In this document: one piece after another, positions 1 through 4,670 of the stretch
Layout: each line of letters starts with the position of its first letter
Numbering within the stretch: the stretch's first letter is position 1
From: an uncultured Eubacteriales bacterium
GTDB lineage: Bacteria; Bacillota; Clostridia; Oscillospirales; CAG-272
Length of the DNA: 5,893 bases
Direction of reading: 5' to 3'
Assembly (NCBI GenBank): GCA_934526185.1
Contig: CAKTAA010000128.1
Coordinates: forward strand, 1-5,893
Notes under the pieces: model-generated
Databases searched by the model: none
The model's input: only the letters and a program-made list of their open reading frames with translations
What the model was told of the DNA's origin: nothing
Position numbers and translations under genes: made by a program

Positions 1-25
1 CGCGCCCTCACCGGACAGCTTGACT

Positions 26-55
26 ATTCTACCACATATCCTATGCTTTTGTCAA
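26..55 (-). promoter_or_regulatory. Strong leftward sigma-A promoter
   Basis: Read on the minus strand, the sequence has a perfect -35 TTGACA (plus 50-55), an 18-nt spacer and a -10 TAGAAT (plus 26-31). The -10 is preceded by TGG, which makes an extended -10. The transcript would start near position 19 and leave the window on the left, so the gene it drives is not visible. The consensus quality and the A-tracts upstream suggest a highly expressed product, such as a stable RNA or ribosomal-protein operon; that last step is inference. Confidence 0.75.
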
Positions 56-59
56 GTAC

Positions 60-86
60 TTTTTTTGCTTTTTTTCAATTTTTTTT
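60..86 (-). promoter_or_regulatory. Phased A-tracts, candidate UP element
   Basis: Three T-runs on the plus strand (60-66, 69-75 and 79-86) are A-runs of 7, 7 and 8 on the minus strand. Their centres are about 9 to 10.5 bp apart, close to one helical turn. They begin five bases upstream of the leftward -35 hexamer. Phased A-tracts at this place bend DNA and act as UP elements that bind the RNA polymerase alpha subunit C-terminal domain. The spacing is read directly from the sequence; the UP-element role is inferred. Confidence 0.55.
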
Positions 87-190
87 GTTCGATTAGTCTA
101 CTTTTCGACATTGCTATTATATTAATTATAGTTTGCGACATACATTTTTCCTTTTTTTCATCAAAAAGAACATGTTTTTCGGCCCAAGTA

Positions 191-219
191 TTGAAAGTTA
201 TATAGTAAAATGGTATAAT
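191..219 (+). promoter_or_regulatory. Sigma-A promoter of the GHL10-amidase gene
   Basis: The -35 TTGAAA (191-196) is followed by an optimal 17-nt spacer and a perfect -10 TATAAT (214-219). A TGG directly upstream of the -10 makes it extended. Transcription should start near 226, giving an untranslated leader of about 165 nt. The near-consensus vegetative promoter argues that the downstream hydrolase is expressed in growing cells rather than only under sporulation sigma factors. Confidence 0.8.
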
Positions 220-237
220 AAGCATAGTCAACTGCAG

Positions 238-260
238 AGCACTACAATACGTATAGTGCT
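238..260 (+). promoter_or_regulatory. Leader hairpin 1 / inverted repeat
   Basis: AGCACTA (238-244) and TAGTGCT (254-260) are perfect inverted repeats of 7 bp around a 9-nt loop. The 8-bp palindrome ATACGTAT (247-254) spans most of the loop and the first base of the right arm. The element lies about 12 to 34 nt after the predicted transcription start. It could be an RNA stem in the 5' leader or a DNA operator that blocks the polymerase. It has no following U-run, so it is not an intrinsic terminator. Confidence 0.45.
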
Positions 261-267
261 GTATAAC

Positions 268-298
268 GCGGTCGATGAAATGCTTTCACTATCGCCGC
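268..298 (+). promoter_or_regulatory. Leader hairpin 2
   Basis: GCGG (268-271) plus CGAT (273-276), with T272 bulged, pairs with ATCG plus CCGC (291-298). Inside this stem GAAA (277-280) pairs with TTTC (284-287) around a TGC loop, leaving a small 3-nt bulge at 288-290. This gives about 12 base pairs in a compact stem of the 5' leader. No U-run follows, so termination is unlikely. It matches no riboswitch consensus that I recognise. It may influence mRNA stability or translation; the function is unknown. Confidence 0.4.
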
Positions 299-377
299 AA
301 AATACTATATCGATCACCTCGCAAGAATAATTTTTATGATTTTCAACATATGTATTTATTATATTCATCGCAGCATG

Positions 378-385
378 AGAAGGAG
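378..385 (+). promoter_or_regulatory. Ribosome binding site fixing the start at 392
   Basis: AGAAGGAG ends 6 nt before ATG 392. No comparable site precedes the in-frame ATG at 275, so this Shine-Dalgarno decides the start of the first gene. Confidence 0.85.
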
Positions 386-391
386 CCGTTT

Positions 392-3300
392 ATGTTTAAT
401 GTTCGAAAAAAGCCTCCCGTAGTCCTGTACTTTATATTTTTCTTTCTATCCCTTCTTCTCCTTGCAGGAATTCTTTTCGGAGCACTGACTATAAGCCATT
501 TACGGTGTGATGTTTTTATCTCCCGACAAATCAATATCATGCCTCAAACAGATCCTTCTCAAATTCCAACTACCTCTGCTATTGCGGATCCAAACCGTGA
601 GGTGCGCGGTGTCTGGATAGCGACAGTCAACAATATCAATTATCCGTCGCAGCCCGGTCTTTCTGCCGAGAAACTGAAAACAGAACTTGACGACATTCTG
701 AAAACCGTCAGTGATGCCAATCTCAACACTATATATTTTCAGGTTCGGCCCTCAGCCGACGCACTATATGATTCCGATATTTATCCCACCTCTGTGTATT
801 TGAGCGGCAAAAACGGTCAGGAGGCTGACCAAGGTTTTGATCCTTTGGCCTACCTTACAGAAGCCGCCAAACAATATCAAATTGATATTTATGCATGGAT
901 CAATCCTTTGCGCGTTACTTATTACAGCATTCCGTTGTCTGATCTGAGCGCAGATCATCCCGCTTCGCTTCACCCGGACTGGGTAGTCTCCTACGCCGAC
1001 GGCATGTCCTATTTTGACGCAGGAATTCCGGAGGTTCGGCAGCTTGTTGCGGACGGAATTACGGAAATTGTCTCCCGCTATGATGTAGCCGGCATCATTT
1101 TCGATGATTATTTTTACCCTTATCCAAAAGCCAAAGACGACGGCACCCTCATCCCTTTTGACGATTCCGATACCTATGAAAAATATGGGCATGAGCATTT
1201 TTCAGATATCGGTGATTTTCGCCGCGCGAGCGTAAACGAATTGGTTAAGCTCTCCTACGAGGCGGTAAAAGCTTCCGCACCGCACTGCAGCTTCGGGATC
1301 GCCCCTTTCGGCATCTGGCAGAACGACGACGGTCAAAACGGCGGCAGCGAGACAAAAGGGCTTTCTTCCTACAGTGCTTTATATGCCGATTCGCTTGCTT
1401 GGATCGAGGGCGGATATCTCGACTTTATTGCGCCGCAGATATATTGGCAGTTCAGTTCAACCGCCGCTCCGTTCGGTGAATTGGTTCGATGGTGGAATGA
1501 GCAGACCGAAAATACCGGTGTGAAGCTTCTGATTTCTCATGCAATTTACAATTACGAGGCTTGGGCTGCCCCTGGCGAGACGGCGCAGCAGATCGAATTT
1601 GCCCGCAGTGAGCTCGCCTACCGCGGCAGCACCTTTTACGGATACGAACAATTGAAAGCAAATACACTGGGCGTGGCTGACGAAATACGCACTGCGTGTG
1701 ACAAGGATATTATATATTGCGAAACGGTATCCAACGGCCGCGGTTTGATGATCTCCTCGCCAGCCGACGAAACCACTGTTTCAACGGATTCCTCATATAT
1801 AATCGGAGCAAGCGATCCCGCGTTCCCCCTGACAGTTGACGGCAAGACAGTTGGACGTACCAAATCCGGCTATTTTTCTCTCTATGTCTCGCTGGTTCCG
1901 GGCAAAAACACTTTCACATTTCGTCACAAGGACGTCGAAACCCTTTACACCATATACTATACTACCTCATCTTCTCAGCAGACAACGCTTAAGACAACGG
2001 ATACCTATACATTCTCCTCCGTTTCACCGTCCGGCGCCTCCGCTCTGACCGGCGGGCAGACACTTACGCTGACCGCTGTCGCGCCGCATAACAGTACGGT
2101 CACCGCAGAGATCGGCGGTGAAACGGTCACGCTCACAGCGGAAAAACAGGTTTCGGGTAAAGCGGAGTATATCTGTCAGACTTATACAGGCACGCTGCGG
2201 CTGCCAGAAATCGGCGCCGACGAAATACGCTTGCTCGGCTCCCTTGTTTTTACGGCCGTCCGAGGCAAGGAATCAGCACGGCAGGACGGAGGAGAGGTTC
2301 GTATCCTCGGAAAAAATGCCCTGCTCCCGATCGAGGTGACAAAACCGGATGCAGAACTGAAAACCGCTGTTAACAGTTGGTACTACGACGATTATGTTCC
2401 GGCAGCGGCCGGCATGCGCGATTATGCTGTCAAGCTGGAAAACGGCTTTTACCGTCTGCGTATGGGCGGTTATATTGCCGCATCAGACGCAACGGAGCTT
2501 GACGGAGTTTCCATTCCTCTGACAGCAACGCTCAAGGGAACGGAAATGAAAGTTTCCTCACAGGAAACCGCGCTTGTTTTTTGCTTTAATGAAAATGTTC
2601 CTTTGAACTGCACTTTAGAAAACGGAATATTCAATGTGGTATTTTACAATACCGATGCTTCTTCGGCCACCTCTCCGCAATTTCTTGCAAATCCCTTATT
2701 TTCCGCTGCAGAAGTATCGGAAAACGCAGAACAAAACAAAATTTCTTTCGCCTATACGCTAATCGACGAAAATAACTTTTATGGTTTTTCGACAGCCTAT
2801 GACAGCGGTACTATCACTGTAACACTGCGCAATCCACAGAAGCTTTCAGGAGACGCAGAGAAACCGCTCGCCGGCAAGACCATTATTCTCGACGCTGGTC
2901 ACGGCGGAACAGACCCCGGTGCCATCGGGCCACTCGGTTTATATGAAAACGACGCGCTCGCCGCCGGAGAAAATGCCGTGAACGAAAAGGATCTGAATCT
3001 CGCTATTATCCTCAGTGCCAAAGAAAAGGCAGAGGCGCTCGGTGCCGATGTCATTCTCACACGGGAAGCCGATACGACAGTGGATATTTATACACGGCTG
3101 GATCTTTATAACAATATCTGTCCGGATCTCGCCGTATCCGTGCACCAAAACTCCATGGCGTATCAATCGGATATCACAAAAATACGGGGTTTTATCGGTT
3201 TATACTGGGCCGACAGCGGAAAGCTTCTGACCTCCTCCCTGTCTTCGTCCGTCGCGCCGGCTCTGCGTCGGCTCGAACGGGAGCCTGCAAAGCAGAGACT

Positions 3301-3472
3301 GGCTCTTGTGCGCAACCGGAAATTTCCTGCGTCTTTAATCGAAATCGGATTTATCACCTCTGTCGAGGAATACGAAAATCTGATGCGGGAAAACACGATA
3401 GACGAGACCGCAGATGCTATCGTACAGGGTATTTTAAAGTTTTACAAAAATCAGGAGCAATGGATTCAATAA
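392..3472 (+). CDS. Membrane-anchored GHL10 glycosyl hydrolase-like / N-acetylmuramoyl-L-alanine amidase fusion
   Basis: This 1026-residue cell-wall hydrolase is probably held on the outer face of the membrane. Residues 6-7 are Lys-Lys, followed by a hydrophobic segment at about 9-34 that acts as signal anchor. Residues ~71-435 are a GHL10 (DUF187) domain, with family motifs YFQVRPSADALY (115-126), YAWINPLR (167-174), FDDYFYP (from 237), FGIAPFGIW (301-309) and DFIAPQIYW (344-352). Residues ~452-523 resemble an Ig-like module. Residues ~684-705 (YRLRMGGYI) look SH3-like, and an AMIN-like beta stretch follows; these middle calls are by eye and weak. Residues ~828-1015 are Amidase_3, with zinc ligands His837 (DAGHGG), Glu865 and His918 and catalytic Glu984 (LIEIGF), so the amidase should be active. 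It removes stem peptides from N-acetylmuramic acid. GHL10 relatives such as E. coli DigH cut denuded glycan, but that activity is inferred here. The start at 392 is chosen for its strong ribosome binding site and because it places the anchor at the N-terminus. The gene appears monocistronic. Confidence 0.92.
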   Translation: MFNVRKKPPVVLYFIFFFLSLLLLAGILFGALTISHLRCDVFISRQINIMPQTDPSQIPTTSAIADPNREVRGVWIATVNNINYPSQPGLSAEKLKTELDDILKTVSDANLNTIYFQVRPSADALYDSDIYPTSVYLSGKNGQEADQGFDPLAYLTEAAKQYQIDIYAWINPLRVTYYSIPLSDLSADHPASLHPDWVVSYADGMSYFDAGIPEVRQLVADGITEIVSRYDVAGIIFDDYFYPYPKAKDDGTLIPFDDSDTYEKYGHEHFSDIGDFRRASVNELVKLSYEAVKASAPHCSFGIAPFGIWQNDDGQNGGSETKGLSSYSALYADSLAWIEGGYLDFIAPQIYWQFSSTAAPFGELVRWWNEQTENTGVKLLISHAIYNYEAWAAPGETAQQIEFARSELAYRGSTFYGYEQLKANTLGVADEIRTACDKDIIYCETVSNGRGLMISSPADETTVSTDSSYIIGASDPAFPLTVDGKTVGRTKSGYFSLYVSLVPGKNTFTFRHKDVETLYTIYYTTSSSQQTTLKTTDTYTFSSVSPSGASALTGGQTLTLTAVAPHNSTVTAEIGGETVTLTAEKQVSGKAEYICQTYTGTLRLPEIGADEIRLLGSLVFTAVRGKESARQDGGEVRILGKNALLPIEVTKPDAELKTAVNSWYYDDYVPAAAGMRDYAVKLENGFYRLRMGGYIAASDATELDGVSIPLTATLKGTEMKVSSQETALVFCFNENVPLNCTLENGIFNVVFYNTDASSATSPQFLANPLFSAAEVSENAEQNKISFAYTLIDENNFYGFSTAYDSGTITVTLRNPQKLSGDAEKPLAGKTIILDAGHGGTDPGAIGPLGLYENDALAAGENAVNEKDLNLAIILSAKEKAEALGADVILTREADTTVDIYTRLDLYNNICPDLAVSVHQNSMAYQSDITKIRGFIGLYWADSGKLLTSSLSSSVAPALRRLEREPAKQRLALVRNRKFPASLIEIGFITSVEEYENLMRENTIDETADAIVQGILKFYKNQEQWIQ

Positions 3473-3524
3473 GGACGGCTTTGGTGCTGATATTTCCTTC
3501 CGAGCTTCTATTTTTACATTCCTG

Positions 3525-3551
3525 AATCATTTACAAATCGTCCAAATGATT
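3525..3551. promoter_or_regulatory. Inverted repeat between genes (operator or weak terminator)
   Basis: AATCATTT (3525-3532) and AAATGATT (3544-3551) form a perfect 8-bp inverted repeat with an 11-nt spacer. It lies about 50 nt after the amidase stop codon and 14 nt upstream of the -35 of the next promoter. The stem is A/T-rich and is followed only by TTG rather than a long U-run, so it would be a poor intrinsic terminator. Its place just upstream of the activase promoter fits a binding site for a dimeric regulator at least as well. A short palindrome GAAATTTC (3556-3563) follows it. Confidence 0.4.
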
Positions 3552-3565
3552 TTGTGAAATTTCTA

Positions 3566-3595
3566 TTGACAAAACTAGCTTCCGCATGCTAAGAT
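3566..3595 (+). promoter_or_regulatory. Sigma-A promoter of the glycyl radical enzyme activase
   Basis: A perfect -35 TTGACA (3566-3571) is followed by an 18-nt spacer and a -10 TAAGAT (3590-3595). TGC upstream (3587-3589) makes an extended -10. The transcript would start near 3602, only about 30 nt before the activase ATG. This gives the glycyl radical gene pair its own transcription unit, separate from the cell-wall hydrolase. Confidence 0.7.
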
Positions 3596-3606
3596 ACTCT
3601 TGAACG

Positions 3607-3616
3607 AAGGAAAGGA
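3607..3616 (+). promoter_or_regulatory. Distant ribosome binding site of the activase
   Basis: AAGGAAAGGA is the only purine-rich Shine-Dalgarno-like stretch before ATG 3632, and its end is 15 nt from the start codon, longer than the usual 5-9 nt. There is no in-frame ATG, GTG or TTG in between, and the protein family normally begins a few residues before the conserved FNIQ. The start therefore stands, and translation initiation is predicted to be weak. Confidence 0.5.
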
Positions 3617-3631
3617 TATCGGTACTTTTTC

Positions 3632-4567
3632 ATGGGTTTGGTTTTTAACATTCAAAGATTTTCAGTTCATGACGGACCCGGAATCCGTACCGTCGTTTTC
3701 TTAAAGGGATGCCCGCTTCACTGTCTCTGGTGTCACAATCCTGAAGGAATCAGCTCCGTCCCGCAGCTTCTTGCAGATTCACAAAGGTGTATCCGATGCG
3801 GTGAATGTGCCGTTTGCCCCAATGGCGCTCATCTTTTTGCTGAGGACAATGCGGAATCTGTTTCAGCAGATTCTGATGCTTTACCGACGCGGCACGTATT
3901 TCTCCGTGAAAAGTGCTCTGGCTGCGGTCTGTGTGCATCTGTATGTCCGACAGGCGCTCTCACCCTCGCCGGAATAAAAATGACAGCCGAAGACGTTTTA
4001 ACAGAAGTGATCAAGGACAAAGCTTTTTTTGAGCAGAGCGGAGGGGGAATTACGTTATCCGGCGGTGAGCCTCTGTTTCAGCCGGCCTTTTCGGAAGAGC
4101 TTCTTCGGCTGTCCAAAAACGAAGGACTCCACACCTGCATGGAAACCAGCGGCTTCGCCTCCGGGGACACGATTCTCCGAGCGGCAAAGTGGGTAGATTT
4201 GTTTCTATACGATTTCAAAGCCTCAGACGAAGCCCTGCACCAAAAAGTCACCGGCGTTCCTCTGGCGCCTATTCTTGATAATCTCCGCACACTGAACCGC
4301 CTCGGCAAGGCTGTAATCCTCAGATGTCCTATAATTCCCGGCATCAATGACAACGAGACGCATCTGCAAGCCATTGCAGCTTTGGCAGAAGCATATTCCT
4401 GCATTCGCGAGATTCATCTGGAGCCGTATCATGCGTTGGGTATTTCCAAATCCCAGCGGCTCGGTCAGCCTCCTGCTTATGAACGTCCGGAGCAGCAGAG
4501 TGTTCATATTGAATCGCTCTGTACACAATTACAGACCATGACAGGATGCCGCGTTATTGTATCCTGA
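3632..4567 (+). CDS. Glycyl radical enzyme activating protein (radical SAM)
   Basis: This 311-residue cytosolic iron-sulfur enzyme cleaves S-adenosylmethionine to a 5'-deoxyadenosyl radical and abstracts hydrogen from the radical-site glycine of a partner enzyme. The N-terminus carries the family signature FNIQRFSVHDGPGIRT (5-20). The radical SAM cluster motif is CX3CX2C at Cys27, Cys31 and Cys34, followed by HNPEG. An inserted two-cluster ferredoxin-like region follows: Cys53, 56, 59 and 62, then Cys95, 98, 101 and 105. Two-cluster inserts are typical of activases for dehydratases, decarboxylases and lyases and are absent from the classic PflA. The SAM-binding SGGEP is at 143-147. The first insert motif is CX2CX2CX2C, one residue shorter than the usual spacing before the last Cys. 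Length is normal for the family. It has its own promoter and precedes the glycyl radical enzyme gene by 103 nt, so that enzyme is its likely substrate. Confidence 0.93.
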   Translation: MGLVFNIQRFSVHDGPGIRTVVFLKGCPLHCLWCHNPEGISSVPQLLADSQRCIRCGECAVCPNGAHLFAEDNAESVSADSDALPTRHVFLREKCSGCGLCASVCPTGALTLAGIKMTAEDVLTEVIKDKAFFEQSGGGITLSGGEPLFQPAFSEELLRLSKNEGLHTCMETSGFASGDTILRAAKWVDLFLYDFKASDEALHQKVTGVPLAPILDNLRTLNRLGKAVILRCPIIPGINDNETHLQAIAALAEAYSCIREIHLEPYHALGISKSQRLGQPPAYERPEQQSVHIESLCTQLQTMTGCRVIVS

Positions 4568-4656
4568 CACATAGATTCTGTAACAGTCATCCGGTGAAGA
4601 TGCAGGCGTTCGTAACTTGTTATTTTTTGAACTCTCAGCGCGATCTTTTTCTATAC

Positions 4657-4663
4657 AAAGGAG
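4657..4663 (+). promoter_or_regulatory. Strong ribosome binding site of the glycyl radical enzyme
   Basis: AAAGGAG ends 7 nt before ATG 4671. The nearer ATG at 4666 runs into a stop after two codons, so 4671 is the start. The site is clearly better spaced than that of the activase, which fits a need for much more enzyme than activase. Confidence 0.8.
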
Positions 4664-4670
4664 TGATGTT

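Larger units (their letters stand above)
1..391. other. A/T-rich intergenic region with divergent promoters
   Basis: This stretch upstream of the first gene has no convincing coding sequence. The short open frames in it lack ribosome binding sites and translate into low-complexity Phe/Leu/Ile-rich peptides from T-tracts. It holds a leftward promoter at the left edge, a block of phased T-tracts (A-tracts on the minus strand), a rightward promoter at 191-219, and a leader of about 165 nt containing two hairpins ahead of the ribosome binding site at 378-385. The arrangement is that of a divergent intergenic region, with an unseen gene starting to the left of the window. Confidence 0.75.

Noticed and set aside
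238..298. Riboswitch (c-di-AMP ydaO type or T-box) in the leader
   Set aside because: None of the conserved core sequences of these classes is present. Only two simple hairpins are seen.
20..330. Two short plus-strand open frames (20-205 and 133-330)
   Set aside because: They lack ribosome binding sites, overlap promoter elements and T-tracts, and give low-complexity peptides without recognisable features.
275..391. Upstream ATG at 275 as the start of the amidase gene
   Set aside because: It has no Shine-Dalgarno, lies inside leader hairpin 2, and would add 39 residues in front of the membrane anchor. ATG 392 has a strong site 6 nt upstream.
1679..2230. Repeated 12-mer ending in CGAAATACGC at about 1679-1690 and 2219-2230
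   Set aside because: Both copies encode Asp-Glu-Ile-Arg in the same frame of one protein. The flanks differ, so chance is enough to explain it.
764..3396. Minus-strand and alternative-frame open frames across the amidase gene
   Set aside because: They are shadows of a real gene with clear domain motifs, and they show no family features or translation signals.
3576..3591. TAGC-N8-GCTA dyad in the spacer of the activase promoter, suggesting MerR-type control
   Set aside because: The half-sites are only 4 bp and off-centre, and the 18-nt spacer is near normal rather than the 19-20 nt of MerR promoters.
4617..4657. Promoter in the activase-enzyme gap (TTGTTA, and a TATACA at 4652-4657)
   Set aside because: TATACA abuts the ribosome binding site and would leave almost no leader. 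No -10 of quality lies 16-18 nt from TTGTTA.
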